Origin: Pseudomonadota bacterium
Lineage (GTDB): Bacteria > Pseudomonadota > Alphaproteobacteria > Rhizobiales > Pleomorphomonadaceae
Length of the DNA: 59,315 bases
Direction: 5' to 3'
Assembly: GCA_018262575.1 (NCBI GenBank)
Contig: JAGSYU010000015.1
Span: forward strand, 1 to 59,315
Below are positions 24,800 through 36,657 of this stretch, in pieces (the stretch's first letter is position 1; each line of letters begins with the position of its first letter). The notes under the pieces are model-generated. The model was given only the letters and a program-made list of their open reading frames with translations. It was not told the DNA's origin and searched no databases. Both the position numbers and the translations under genes were made by a program.

Positions 24800-26545
24800 A
24801 TGCGCGCACAAGTCGCCGGCACGGCCCGGCTGGTGCTGTTCGCCGGTGAATTGGCCCTGCGCCGCGCCGTGCTGGCACTCGAACGCGGTCCCTTCTCGCG
24901 CTGGCGTTGGCCGGGCTCGACGCCTGAACGGCTGGTCATCGCCCCGCAGGACATTCGCACCACCGACCCGACCATCGCCGCCGATATCTACGCCGGTCTC
25001 TATGCCTTCGCTGGCAAGATGGTGGAGACGGGGGGGCGTTCGCCCTTCGACATGCCATCGCCATCACCGGAATGGACGCGGGCGTTGCATGGATTCTCCT
25101 GGCTGAGACACCTTCGAGCGGCCGAGAACGCCCTTGCTCGCCAGAATGCCCGCGCTCTGGTCGCCGACTGGATCGCCCAGGAAACACATGCGCCGGCGGA
25201 GGCCTACGAGACCGAAAACATGGCCCGACGAGTGATCGCCTGGATCACCCAGTCGCCGCTCATTCTGAAAGACGCCGACCGCGCCTTCTACCGCCGCTTC
25301 TTGCGGTCGCTGGTCCGGCAGGTGCGCCGGTTGCGTGGCCGCCAGAGTGATGCCGTCGATGGCTACCCGCGCCTTCTCGCCGCCGTGGCCGTCGGTGTCT
25401 TTGCGCTGTCCGCCGACAACCAGGGCCGGCTCGCTCGCCAGGCCGGCTTACGTCTCGAGCAGGAGCTCCGCCGCCAGATCCTGCCCGATGGCGGCCACAT
25501 CAGCCGCGACCCCTCGGTGATCGCCGACCTCCTGACCGATCTGTTGCCGCTGCGCCAGGCCTATTCCAACCGCGGCGTCAATCCGCCACAGGCTTTGCTC
25601 GTCGCCATCGACCGCATGATGCCGATGCTGCGCTTCTTCCGCCATTCGGATGGCAGCCTGCCGCATTTCAACGGCATGAGCGTCAGTCACGCCGGCCAGC
25701 TCGCGACGCTCAACGCCTATGATGACACCCACGGCCGGCCGGTGGAGAACGCCAGCCATTCCGGTTACCAGCGGCTCGAGGCCGGCGGAACGGTGATCCT
25801 GATGGACGCCGGACCCATCCCGCCGGTTGGCGTCAGTCAGAAAGCGCACGCCGGCTGTCTTTCCTTCGAGATGTCGAGCGGTTCCAACCGGTTCATCGTC
25901 AACTGCGGCGCGGCCGACGACCCGCGCTGGCATTCGGCCGCCCGCTCGACGCCGGCTCATTCGACGCTGTCCTTGGAGGATATCTCGTCTGGCGCTTTCC
26001 TCGATACGCCGCGCCTTGTCCGTCGGCTAGGATCGGTGATGATCGATGGCCCGCGCGTGGTGCCGGTAGCCCGCGAGGACCGCGACGACGTCATCGTCCT
26101 GGCAGCGAGCCACGACGGCTATGCCGGCCGATTTGGCGCCATCCATGAGCGGCGGCTCGTCCTGCGCATCGACGGCGGCGAGATCGTCGGCTCCGACCGA
26201 CTGACCTTTGTTGGCCGCAAGCCGCGCCATGACCGCTTCGCCATCCGCTTCCATCTGCACCCGGTGATCCGGGCGAGCCGCACCGCTGGCGGTGACGTGC
26301 TGCTTGTCGCGCCCGACGGCGAGGCCTGGACCTTCACCTGCGGCCTGATCGCTCCGGAGCTGGAGGATAGCGTGTTTCTGTCCGACACGCTCGGCCGCCG
26401 CAAGAGCCTGCAGATCGTGCTGCCGGGACGGGCGCGGGTGACGCCGGAGGTGGCCTGGGCGTTGACCCGCACCGCCGAGGGCCAGCGCGGTCGGTCGCGT
26501 GGCCGCGATGCGAGACCCGGTCCAGATCTGTTCGCCGGCAGCTGA
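24800..26545 (+). CDS. Heparinase II/III-like family protein
   Basis: A 581-residue protein with an alpha-helical toroid N-terminal half (about 60-300) and a beta-sandwich heparinase II/III-like C-terminal half (about 310-560), including [23 protein letters not shown], and [15 protein letters not shown] with conserved His. The family are polysaccharide lyases, but this rsmB-purH-linked subgroup has no established substrate that I know. No clear signal peptide: the first 25 residues are moderately hydrophobic but Arg-rich. ATG 24800 is preceded by GGGGG; an in-frame ATG 12 codons earlier is less likely. Confidence 0.8.
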   Translation: MRAQVAGTARLVLFAGELALRRAVLALERGPFSRWRWPGSTPERLVIAPQDIRTTDPTIAADIYAGLYAFAGKMVETGGRSPFDMPSPSPEWTRALHGFSWLRHLRAAENALARQNARALVADWIAQETHAPAEAYETENMARRVIAWITQSPLILKDADRAFYRRFLRSLVRQVRRLRGRQSDAVDGYPRLLAAVAVGVFALSADNQGRLARQAGLRLEQELRRQILPDGGHISRDPSVIADLLTDLLPLRQAYSNRGVNPPQALLVAIDRMMPMLRFFRHSDGSLPHFNGMSVSHAGQLATLNAYDDTHGRPVENASHSGYQRLEAGGTVILMDAGPIPPVGVSQKAHAGCLSFEMSSGSNRFIVNCGAADDPRWHSAARSTPAHSTLSLEDISSGAFLDTPRLVRRLGSVMIDGPRVVPVAREDRDDVIVLAASHDGYAGRFGAIHERRLVLRIDGGEIVGSDRLTFVGRKPRHDRFAIRFHLHPVIRASRTAGGDVLLVAPDGEAWTFTCGLIAPELEDSVFLSDTLGRRKSLQIVLPGRARVTPEVAWALTRTAEGQRGRSRGRDARPGPDLFAGS

Positions 26546-26661
26546 CGGCCGCTTTGCGGCGGAGAAAGCGGCGATTGCCGACCCAAATCGATTGGGCGCG
26601 GGTTCCGTGCGGCGGCCATTCGTGCTATCGCGCCGGCATCCCCACACCCGGAGACACCCCC

Positions 26662-28251
<1,590 letters not shown>

Positions 28252-28305
28252 GAGGCAATCCGCCGCTCCGACAGGTCTTCGACAGGTTTACCGACCCATG
28301 GTGCG

Positions 28306-28338
28306 CGGGCCGACACGATCAACGTGCCGGCCCGTTTT
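28306..28338 (+). terminator. Intrinsic terminator after purH
   Basis: CGGGCCG, one mismatch, CACG, loop ATCAA, CGTG, one mismatch, CGGCCCG, then TTTT at 28335-28338. A GC-rich stem of 11 pairs followed by a T run is a classic Rho-independent terminator. It also separates purH from the PepSY gene. Confidence 0.88.
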
Positions 28339-28352
28339 CCAAGGAATCCCGT

Positions 28353-28640
28353 ATGAAGACCTCCCTGATTGCCGCCGCCTTCGTTCTCGTCCTCACTCCG
28401 ATGGCCGCTCTTGCCGACGACGAGAATGCCAAGTGCACCGACGCCGCCAAGGATACCTGGCTCACCGTCGACGCCATCAAGGCCAAGGCCGAGGCCGCCG
28501 GCTACAGCAACATCAAGAAAGTGAAAGTTGAAGGGACCTGCTACGAGGTCTACGCCTTCGACAAGGATGGCAAGAAGGCCGAGGTGTTGTTCAACCCGTC
28601 GACCGGCGAGAAGGCCGGTGACGAAGCGAACGAGGACTGA
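28353..28640 (+). CDS. Periplasmic PepSY-domain protein
   Basis: A 95-residue protein: a signal peptide (residues 1-21, ending ALA) and a single PepSY-like domain with [17 protein letters not shown] and [20 protein letters not shown], including a Cys pair (about 27 and 63) that could form a disulphide. PepSY domains are often linked to redox or iron systems and to sensor kinases. The next gene, a cytochrome b561, begins four bases after its stop. Confidence 0.85.
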   Translation: MKTSLIAAAFVLVLTPMAALADDENAKCTDAAKDTWLTVDAIKAKAEAAGYSNIKKVKVEGTCYEVYAFDKDGKKAEVLFNPSTGEKAGDEANED

Positions 28641-28644
28641 CACC

Positions 28645-29193
28645 ATGGCCTCGACGTCCGCTGGCGGCAGCACGCCGCCGCGGACGATCCGGGTCTGGGA
28701 TCCGATCGTCCGCCTGTTTCACTGGACTGTGGTCGCCGCTGTCCTCCTCAATCTCTTTATCCTCAAGCCGGGGCGGATCTACCATCGCTATGCCGGCTAC
28801 GTGGTGATCGGTGCCGTGCTGATCCGGCTCATCTGGGGCTTTGTGGGTAGCCATCACGCCCGCTTCTCGGCGTTCTTCCCGACTCCGACGCGCCTGGTTC
28901 CCTATCTCAAAGCAGCCGTCCGCGGCCGAGAGCCACGCCATGTTGGACACAATCCGGCTGCCGCGGTGATGATGCTGGCCCTGATGGGCCTGCTGCTGGC
29001 GACCGGTATCACCGGCTGGATGATGACGCTCGACGCCTTCTGGGGGGAAGACTGGCTTGAGGAGTTGCATGGTGGCCTTGCCAACGCCATCATGGTGCTG
29101 GCGCTGGTCCATGTGGCTGCTGCCATCGTTGAAAGCCTGCGCCACCGCGAAAATCTGGTCTGGTCGATGGTCACGGGCAGAAAGCGTGCCTGA
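28645..29193 (+). CDS. Cytochrome b561-family membrane protein
   Basis: A 182-residue inner-membrane di-haem cytochrome of the bacterial b561/Ni-Fe hydrogenase b type with four helices. Candidate haem ligands are His26 (RLFHWTV), His47 (YHRYAG), His142 (ELHGGLAN) and His156 (LVHVAAA). It would shuttle electrons between quinone and a periplasmic acceptor. ATG 28645 follows the PepSY stop; the frame is open upstream only within the PepSY gene. Its stop overlaps the start of the response regulator (TGATG). Confidence 0.9.
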   Translation: MASTSAGGSTPPRTIRVWDPIVRLFHWTVVAAVLLNLFILKPGRIYHRYAGYVVIGAVLIRLIWGFVGSHHARFSAFFPTPTRLVPYLKAAVRGREPRHVGHNPAAAVMMLALMGLLLATGITGWMMTLDAFWGEDWLEELHGGLANAIMVLALVHVAAAIVESLRHRENLVWSMVTGRKRA

Positions 29194-29894
29194 TGCGTCT
29201 TCTCCTCGTCGAGGATAGTGTCCGCCTTGCCGCGCTGCTCGGGGAAGCCGTGCGCGAGGCGGGCTGGCGCCTCGATGCGGCGACGACTCTGACCGATGCG
29301 GAAGCGGCCATCGCCGCCACCGACTACGATCTGGTGCTGCTCGATCTCGGTTTGCCGGATGGTGACGGGCTCGACCTGCTGCGAGCCATCCGTCGCGCCG
29401 CCGACGTGACGCCGGTGCTGATCATCACCGCTCGCGGCACGGTCGAAGAGCGCATCGCCGGCCTCGATGCCGGTGCCGACGATTATCTGGTCAAGCCCTT
29501 TCATCATCGTGAGTTCCTGGCCCGCTGCCGGGCCATGCTGCGGCGGTCGCCAACGGCGTTGCAGCCGGTGCTGGTGGCCGGCCATCTTGCCTATGATCCT
29601 GCCACCGCCTTGCTGACCGCCGGCAATGAGGCGGTTGCCCTGCCGCCACGCGAGCGGGCGCTCTGCGAGGCACTGATGCGCGACGTTGGTCGCCTGGTGC
29701 CGCGTCGTCGGCTCGAAACGACGCTGTCGGACTACGACAGCGAGCTCACCGCCAACGCTCTCGATCTTGCGGTTTCCCGCCTGCGCAAGCGGCTCGAAGG
29801 CGTTGCAAGCGGCGTCGAGATCGCCACGGTGCGTGGCCTCGGCTACCTGATGCGGGAGTGTCTGCCCGACGGTTCTGGCGAGGAGATGCCATGA
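29193..29894 (+). CDS. OmpR-family response regulator
   Basis: A 233-residue two-component regulator. The receiver domain has the acidic pair Glu7/Asp8, phospho-acceptor Asp51 in LVLLDLGLPDGDG, Thr in IITARG and Lys in YLVKPF; the C-terminal winged helix (about 125-222) has LPPRERALCEALMRD and RLRKRLEG. It overlaps the kinase start by four bases (ATGA). It probably controls the PepSY-b561 operon itself and perhaps the downstream mbfA. Confidence 0.93.
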   Translation: MRLLLVEDSVRLAALLGEAVREAGWRLDAATTLTDAEAAIAATDYDLVLLDLGLPDGDGLDLLRAIRRAADVTPVLIITARGTVEERIAGLDAGADDYLVKPFHHREFLARCRAMLRRSPTALQPVLVAGHLAYDPATALLTAGNEAVALPPRERALCEALMRDVGRLVPRRRLETTLSDYDSELTANALDLAVSRLRKRLEGVASGVEIATVRGLGYLMRECLPDGSGEEMP

Positions 29895-31291
29895 GTGGGC
29901 GTCGCCGCAAGCGACTGGCCGGGCTGGTCGCCCGCCGCATCCTCGCCTTCGCGCTGTTGGCCATGCTGCTGCAGGTGGCAATGGTTTTTGCCCGCTACTG
30001 GTTCGATGATGAGGAACTCGGCTATATCCTGATTGAACGGGAGACTGAGGCGATCGCGGCCCTCGTCCACAGGGCGTCCGGCGTCCTGACGCTCGATCCC
30101 GAAGCCCCGGTCTTCAACCGCTATGTGGGTGTTGTCGACGAGGCCGACGACAGGGGGCTCAGGGACGACGACGCCGATCTTGCCGACCACCTGCCGCCGG
30201 CCACCTTTGTACGCATCCGCACTGTCGATGGCCGTATCGTCTATTCCAATTGCGGTGAGGAGTGCGAGGAGCATTTCCTTCCTCCGCCCGGCGATGCGCC
30301 GGATTTCTGGCAGCGGACCATCGAACCCGGGAAGCCGCTCAGCATTGCCGGCGGCCGCGCCTTTGTCATCGGCGGCGAACGAGTGCTGGTCGACATTGCG
30401 GTTCTGCACGATCCCGATGATTTCCTTGCCTCGATCCTGACGCACGAAATGGTCGACCACATGCTGGTGCCGATGGGGCTGATGCTGGTGCTGACGATCG
30501 GCGCCAGCATCCTGTCGATCGGTGCGGCGCTCCGGCCTGTTTCGGCTGCGGCACGAGCGGCTGATGCCATCGATCCCCGCGCGCCGACGCCCCTGTCGAT
30601 CGATGCCGCCATGCCCGAGGAAATTGCCGGCTTCGTTGAGGCGATCAATCGGCTGTTCGCCCGGACCGCCGAGATGGTGTCGGCGCAAAAGGTGTTCTCG
30701 GCCGCGGTCGCCCATGAGATCCGGACACCGCTTGCCGTGCTGCGGCTCGAACTCGACCGGATCGCCGATCCCCGCGCCCGCCGGGCCCAGGCCGACATCG
30801 ACCGTCTGTCACACATTCTCGAGCAGCTGACGGCTCTTGCGCGTCTCGACGTCGTCGACGAAGCTGCGTTTGTCGAGACCGACCTCGCGGCTCTGGCCGC
30901 CGACGTCGTCGCCGACATGGCGCCTCTCGTCATCGATCGAGGTTCGACGATCGCCTTTGAGGGGGATGGGCCGACGGGGGTGATATCGGTACCTTCGCTG
31001 ATACAGAATGTCGTGAGAAACCTGATAGAAAACTGCCTCAAGCACGCTGGCCGCGGCGTCGATATCGTCGTCGCGGTTGACGAGGGTGGTAGTTTGACTG
31101 TCTCCGACAACGGCTCAGGTTTTGTCCCTAACGAGGTGCAGGGCGAATTCGGTCGCGTGAAAGCGTCGGGGTCGCTCGGCCTCGGCCTAACCATCGTCGA
31201 ACGGATCGCTGCACTGCACGGTGCCGCGCTTTCGATTCGCTCCGCTCCGGGTGAGGGGTGCAGCGTCCACTTCGTCTTTGCCCATCTATGA
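29891..31291 (+). CDS. Sensor histidine kinase with Cys-Cys-His periplasmic motif
   Basis: A 466-residue HisKA kinase. Membrane helices at about 16-36 and 194-215 enclose a periplasmic domain of about 155 residues, which contains SNCGEECEEHF with Cys121, Cys125 and His128 (Cx3CxxH), a possible metal or haem site. A HAMP-like segment follows, then the phospho-acceptor His275 in VAHEIRTPLAVL, the N box NLIENCLKHA and G1 box VSDNGSGF. ATG 29891 overlaps the regulator stop. The mbfA gene begins seven bases after its stop, with GAGGA just before it. Confidence 0.92.
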   Translation: MSGRRRKRLAGLVARRILAFALLAMLLQVAMVFARYWFDDEELGYILIERETEAIAALVHRASGVLTLDPEAPVFNRYVGVVDEADDRGLRDDDADLADHLPPATFVRIRTVDGRIVYSNCGEECEEHFLPPPGDAPDFWQRTIEPGKPLSIAGGRAFVIGGERVLVDIAVLHDPDDFLASILTHEMVDHMLVPMGLMLVLTIGASILSIGAALRPVSAAARAADAIDPRAPTPLSIDAAMPEEIAGFVEAINRLFARTAEMVSAQKVFSAAVAHEIRTPLAVLRLELDRIADPRARRAQADIDRLSHILEQLTALARLDVVDEAAFVETDLAALAADVVADMAPLVIDRGSTIAFEGDGPTGVISVPSLIQNVVRNLIENCLKHAGRGVDIVVAVDEGGSLTVSDNGSGFVPNEVQGEFGRVKASGSLGLGLTIVERIAALHGAALSIRSAPGEGCSVHFVFAHL

Positions 31292-31298
31292 GGAAACG

Positions 31299-32276
31299 AT
31301 GTTCAACTCACTTGGCAATCGCCGTCGATTTTCCGACCTCAACGAGCAAGAGATCCTGGCGCTGGCCATCTCCAGCGAGGAGGACGATGCCCGCATTTAT
31401 GCAAGCTATGCCGAAAAGCTGCGCAAGGACTACCCGGCGACGGCGGCCATGTTCGACGAGATGGTCAAGGACGAGGATGGCCATCGCCGCTTCCTGATCG
31501 CCGAACACCAGCGGCTGTTCGGGCCGGTGATCCCGCTGATCCGTCGCGAACACGTGGCCGGCTACTACGCCCGCCAGCCGGTATGGCTGATCGAAAACCT
31601 CGGCGTCGAGCGCATCCGGGAGGAAGCGGCGCGCATGGAGGCGCAAGCCTATGCCTTCTATCTGGAGGCGGCCAAGCGCGTCTCGGACGCTGGCGCCCGC
31701 CGCCTGCTCGGCGACCTTGCCGAGCAGGAACGCCACCACATGGAAGGTGCCGAGACCGCTCGGGAGGAGAACGTCGGGCCGTCGGCCCAAGAAGAAGAGG
31801 CGATGGTTGCCCGCCGCCAATTCATCCTCACCTACGTGCAGCCGGGTCTCGCCGGGCTGATGGATGGCTCGGTGTCGACGCTGGCCCCGATCTTCGCCAC
31901 CGCCTTCGCCACGCAGGATTCATGGACCACGTTCCAGGTGGCGCTCGCCGCCTCGGTTGGCGCCGGCATTTCCATGGGCTTCACCGAGGCCGCCCACGAT
32001 GACGGTGTCATTTCCGGTCGCGGCTCGCCGATCAAGCGCGGCCTTGCCTCCGGCGTCATGACAGCGCTTGGTGGCCTTGGTCATGCGCTGCCGTATCTGG
32101 TGCCGAATTTCCATCTGGCGACAGCGATTGCGCTGGCCATCGTCTTCGTCGAACTGTGGGCCATCGCCGGCATCCAGAGCCGCTACATGGAGACGCCGTT
32201 CTTCCGGGCGGTGATCCAAGTGGTGATCGGCGGCGCGCTGGTGCTCGCCGCCGGCATTCTGATCGGCGGCGGCTGA
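31299..32276 (+). CDS. mbfA: Membrane-bound ferritin-like iron exporter
   Basis: A 325-residue MbfA: an N-terminal ferritin-like di-iron domain (about 1-165) with Glu/His motifs EEDDARIY, DEDGHRRF and EQERHHMEG, and a C-terminal VIT1/CCC1-type membrane domain with about five helices, starting at QPGLAGLMDGSVSTLAP. In Agrobacterium and Bradyrhizobium the protein exports iron and protects against peroxide, and is repressed by Irr. Here there is no room for a promoter: the start lies seven bases after the kinase stop, with ribosome site GAGGAA overlapping that stop. Transcription is thus either from the two-component operon or from within the kinase gene. Confidence 0.92.
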   Translation: MFNSLGNRRRFSDLNEQEILALAISSEEDDARIYASYAEKLRKDYPATAAMFDEMVKDEDGHRRFLIAEHQRLFGPVIPLIRREHVAGYYARQPVWLIENLGVERIREEAARMEAQAYAFYLEAAKRVSDAGARRLLGDLAEQERHHMEGAETAREENVGPSAQEEEAMVARRQFILTYVQPGLAGLMDGSVSTLAPIFATAFATQDSWTTFQVALAASVGAGISMGFTEAAHDDGVISGRGSPIKRGLASGVMTALGGLGHALPYLVPNFHLATAIALAIVFVELWAIAGIQSRYMETPFFRAVIQVVIGGALVLAAGILIGGG

Positions 32277-32281
32277 CCAAC

Positions 32282-32303
32282 CGCCGTCGCTGTTCAAACG
32301 GCG
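32282..32303. terminator. Stem-loop between converging mbfA and acs
   Basis: CGCCGT (32282-32287) and ACGGCG (32298-32303) can pair around a 10-base loop in the 29-base gap between the two stops. It lacks a clear T run. Confidence 0.45.
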
Positions 32304-32305
32304 CC

Positions 32306-34249
<1,944 letters not shown>

Positions 34250-34330
34250 CTAAAACCCTCCTTCGCGCAGGGCCCTCCTCGGCCCCACGCCAACCGGCTT
34301 CAGTATGGTCCGTCAAAACACGTAAATCCA

Positions 34331-34346
34331 TTAGCCGCCCGGCTAA
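34331..34346 (-). terminator. Stem-loop between methyltransferase gene and acs
   Basis: TTAGCCG and CGGCTAA pair perfectly around two bases. On the minus strand it lies 28 bases past the methyltransferase stop and is followed by a T-rich stretch, so it probably ends the YciI-EVE-methyltransferase transcript before acs. Confidence 0.5.
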
Positions 34347-34374
34347 GTGGCGGCGTTCTCGCGTCATCCCGGGG

Positions 34375-35028
34375 TCAGGCGAAACGCCAGACGCGGGTGG
34401 TCCTGACGTCGCGATCCTCGATGGCGCGCGGCACCGGCACCTCATAGCTGGCAAGCGGCGCGATGCCGGCGGCCGGCAGGTAGGCGCGGCCGGGGTCGCC
34501 GAACAGCACGGCGGCGCCTCGCGCCTGTGCGGCGCGCAGGAAGGGCTCGACGCGAACGGCCATCGGCCGCTCGTAGAAGACGTCGCCGGCCAGTACGAGG
34601 TCAAAGCCGTCGGCGCCGCGATCGAGGTAGTCGATGTCCGGTGCCTCTACGGCGACGCCGTTGTTGCCAGCGTTGATCAGGATGGCGGCGCGGGCGTAGG
34701 GATCGATATCGGTGGCGACGACGTCGCGGGCGCCGGCCAGCCCGGCGGCGATGGCGACAATGCCTGAGCCGGCGGCGAAGTCGAGCACGCGGGCGCCGCG
34801 CACGATCTCCGGATGATCGAGCACGTGGCGGGCGAGCGCCTGCCCGCCAGCCCAGGCGAAGGCCCAGAAGGGGGGAGGCAGGCCAACCCGGCCGAGATCC
34901 GCTTCGGTCGCCTGCCAGAGATCCATCGCCTCGTCGGCGAGCTGCAGACGGATTTCCGGCACCAGCGGTGGCGCTTGCAGCCGAGTCTCGCGCAGAATGA
35001 AGGCACGCTGTCGCGAGAGGTCGCTCAC
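34375..35028 (-). CDS. METTL20/ETFB-type protein lysine methyltransferase
   Basis: A 217-residue class I SAM methyltransferase that matches the layout of METTL20 (ETFBKMT): PPFWAFAWAGGQALARHVLDH, SAM motif VLDFAAGSGIVAIAA, TDIDPYA, and post-motif LAGDVFYERP then FGDPGRAYLP. Human and Agrobacterium members methylate lysines in the beta subunit of electron transfer flavoprotein, so this is the likely target. Often annotated as a nicotinamide N-methyltransferase-like protein, which I consider misleading. The GTG start (35028) overlaps the EVE stop as GTGA, giving translational coupling. Confidence 0.8.
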   Translation of the reverse strand: MSDLSRQRAFILRETRLQAPPLVPEIRLQLADEAMDLWQATEADLGRVGLPPPFWAFAWAGGQALARHVLDHPEIVRGARVLDFAAGSGIVAIAAGLAGARDVVATDIDPYARAAILINAGNNGVAVEAPDIDYLDRGADGFDLVLAGDVFYERPMAVRVEPFLRAAQARGAAVLFGDPGRAYLPAAGIAPLASYEVPVPRAIEDRDVRTTRVWRFA

Positions 35029-35438
35029 CGTTCGGCCATGGCGAGGACGATCTCCCATTCCTCGTCGGTCACCGGTTGCACCGATAGACGCATCGAGGTG
35101 ACCAGACTCATCTTGGAAAGCGACGGTTCGGTCTTGATCTCGGCGAGCGTGACGGGGCGCTTGAGGTCGCGGACCGCCCGCACGTCGACGCAGTCCCAGC
35201 GCGGATCGGCGCTGGTGCTGTCGGGATGGGACAGCGCCACCACCTCACAGATGCCGACGACGGCCAGGCCTTCGTTGGAGTGGTAGTAAAACCCTTGGTC
35301 GCCCACCTGCATCGTCCGCATGTTGTTGCGGGCAAGATAGTTGCGCACGCCGTCCCATTCGGTACCGGCAGCGCCCTTTGCCTTGAGGTCGGCGAAGGAG
35401 AATTTGGAGGGTTCAGACTTGAACAGCCAGTGGGCCAT
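35025..35438 (-). CDS. EVE-domain protein
   Basis: A 137-residue EVE (PUA-like) protein: MAHWLFKSEPSKFSFADL, WDGVRNYLARNNMRTMQVGD, FYYHSN and the C-terminal SLQPVT-like strand. EVE domains bind modified bases in nucleic acid; the widespread stand-alone bacterial form has no settled role. ATG 35438 is chosen because the conserved WLFKSEP follows directly. It lies 32 bases after the YciI gene and overlaps the methyltransferase gene. Confidence 0.92.
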   Translation of the reverse strand: MAHWLFKSEPSKFSFADLKAKGAAGTEWDGVRNYLARNNMRTMQVGDQGFYYHSNEGLAVVGICEVVALSHPDSTSADPRWDCVDVRAVRDLKRPVTLAEIKTEPSLSKMSLVTSMRLSVQPVTDEEWEIVLAMAER

Positions 35439-35470
35439 GGAGGCTCCTTCGTCGCGACGTGACAGCGGCG

Positions 35471-35755
35471 TCAGCCGGGCGCGCCGATTACCCATTTCCA
35501 TGGCTTGATGTCGACGCTCTCGAACAGACCGGCGCGGGCGTAGGGGTCCTCGGCCAGCACTGTCTGCAACGTCTTGAGATCGACGGCCTCGGTGATCAAC
35601 AGCGAGCCGATCATATTACCGCTCTCGTCGAGATAGGGCCCGCCCACCAGAATGGTGTCGGCGTTGGCCTTGACATAGTCCAGATGGGCGGCGCGGTTGG
35701 CCTGCCGGACGGGAAGGTGGCCCGCCTTGTCGATGCAACTGACGACATAATGCAT
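35471..35755 (-). CDS. YciI-family protein
   Basis: A 94-residue protein with the YciI ferredoxin-like fold, including AHLDYVKANADTILVGGPY and LAEDPYARAGLFESVDIKPW, which carries the conserved Asp and the DPY motif. Function of this subgroup is unknown. In many Rhizobiales YciI and EVE genes follow gpsA, so this pair has moved together. Confidence 0.92.
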   Translation of the reverse strand: MHYVVSCIDKAGHLPVRQANRAAHLDYVKANADTILVGGPYLDESGNMIGSLLITEAVDLKTLQTVLAEDPYARAGLFESVDIKPWKWVIGAPG

Positions 35756-35920
35756 GGTTCGCCTCGAATACCGACGATGGAATGAGGCGGACCGTAGAGC
35801 ATTTCCCGGTCGGAGGGAACCATCTGATCGGCAAGGAGATGATCGGGACTGAAGCTGCTGAACCTGTTGCCCGAATGACCGAAACTCCGGCTAGCCGTTC
35901 GGGGGCGGCCAGACGAACGC

Positions 35921-35956
35921 AACTGGCCCCGGCGAGTCGGATTGCCGGGGCCAGTT
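35921..35956. terminator. Long perfect stem-loop downstream of the small secreted protein gene
   Basis: AACTGGCCCCGGC (35921-35933) and its exact complement (35944-35956) form a 13-bp stem with a 10-base loop. It lies 68 bases past the stop of the minus-strand gene at 36024. No T run follows on either strand, but the stem is very stable. The rest of the 268-base gap 35756-36023 shows nothing else that I can support. Confidence 0.55.
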
Positions 35957-36023
35957 GGGGAGGCTATTGGGCCGTTCATGTGCCCCGTTTCGTCGCTTGC
36001 GTTCCGGCGACCGGGGCAAGGTG

Positions 36024-36344
36024 TCAGATGGCAATGAGCCCCGGGACGGCTGAGGTGGCCGGCGTGCCGAGGGCGTTGTGATAAGCTGCACCGATGCCAC
36101 TGAAGATGCCGGGGGCGAACACGTCGATCACTTCGGTGCGGAGACGGGCGGCGTAATCGCCGGCAACCGACAGGAAGGTGAGGGGCGGGAAGACGAAGGT
36201 CCGCTCGGCGGAGCTGACCGTCGGCGCCTGTATGGCGGCGATCATCACCGACTTCGGAACATTCATGTTGAAGGCGAAGGCGCCGGTGGAGGAGGCGGCG
36301 ACAAGCAGTGAGGCGGCTGCCGCGGCGACGAGAAGGCTTTTCAT
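36024..36344 (-). CDS. Small secreted protein of unknown function
   Basis: A 106-residue protein with a clear signal peptide (MKSLLVAAAAASLLVAASST, cleavage near AFA, residues 22-24). The mature part, about 80 residues, begins FNMNVPKSVMIAAIQAP and has no cysteine or repeat that I can see. I do not recognise the family. It stands alone between long non-coding stretches and probably has its own promoter in the AT-rich region upstream. Confidence 0.6.
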   Translation of the reverse strand: MKSLLVAAAAASLLVAASSTGAFAFNMNVPKSVMIAAIQAPTVSSAERTFVFPPLTFLSVAGDYAARLRTEVIDVFAPGIFSGIGAAYHNALGTPATSAVPGLIAI

Positions 36345-36657
36345 CTTGCAGGACTCCGGAACGCGATTGCCTACCTTCTAGCAGCGCCGATTGAAGGCCC
36401 GGTTCCGAGATGAACGGCAATTCTCGCCTTTTCGGCAGGCTTTCGTTAACCCGTCATCTGTCCCCTTTTACCAATCGTTCACCATGCCGGCGCCGCATTT
36501 ACAGTGCTTTGGCTAAAAAGGCGCTTCTCCAGGATTTTCGCGGTGAACAGCCGTTAGGAATTATGAATATTTCAATCGCATTAAATATTACTACGTATGA
36601 AGCTCCCCTAGGGAGCAGTGGTAAGGTTTTGTTGATGCTGTCGAGAGAATTCTCCAC
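36345..36657. other. AT-rich gene-free stretch upstream of the deformylase-like gene
   Basis: This 313-base divergent gap is markedly richer in A and T than the rest of the window, especially 36520-36660. It contains the hairpin GCTCCC-CTA-GGGAGC (36602-36616). An 83-codon plus-strand frame (36410-36661) exists, but its composition is not protein-like and I do not call it. Promoters for both flanking genes must be here. Confidence 0.45.

Noticed and set aside
26546-26661. A ZTP riboswitch upstream of purH
   Set aside because: The leader lacks the conserved ZTP core; only a small CCCAA/TTGGG hairpin is visible.
35782-36081. A 99-codon plus-strand frame
   Set aside because: It spans a 13-bp stem-loop and overlaps the secreted-protein gene; no family signal.
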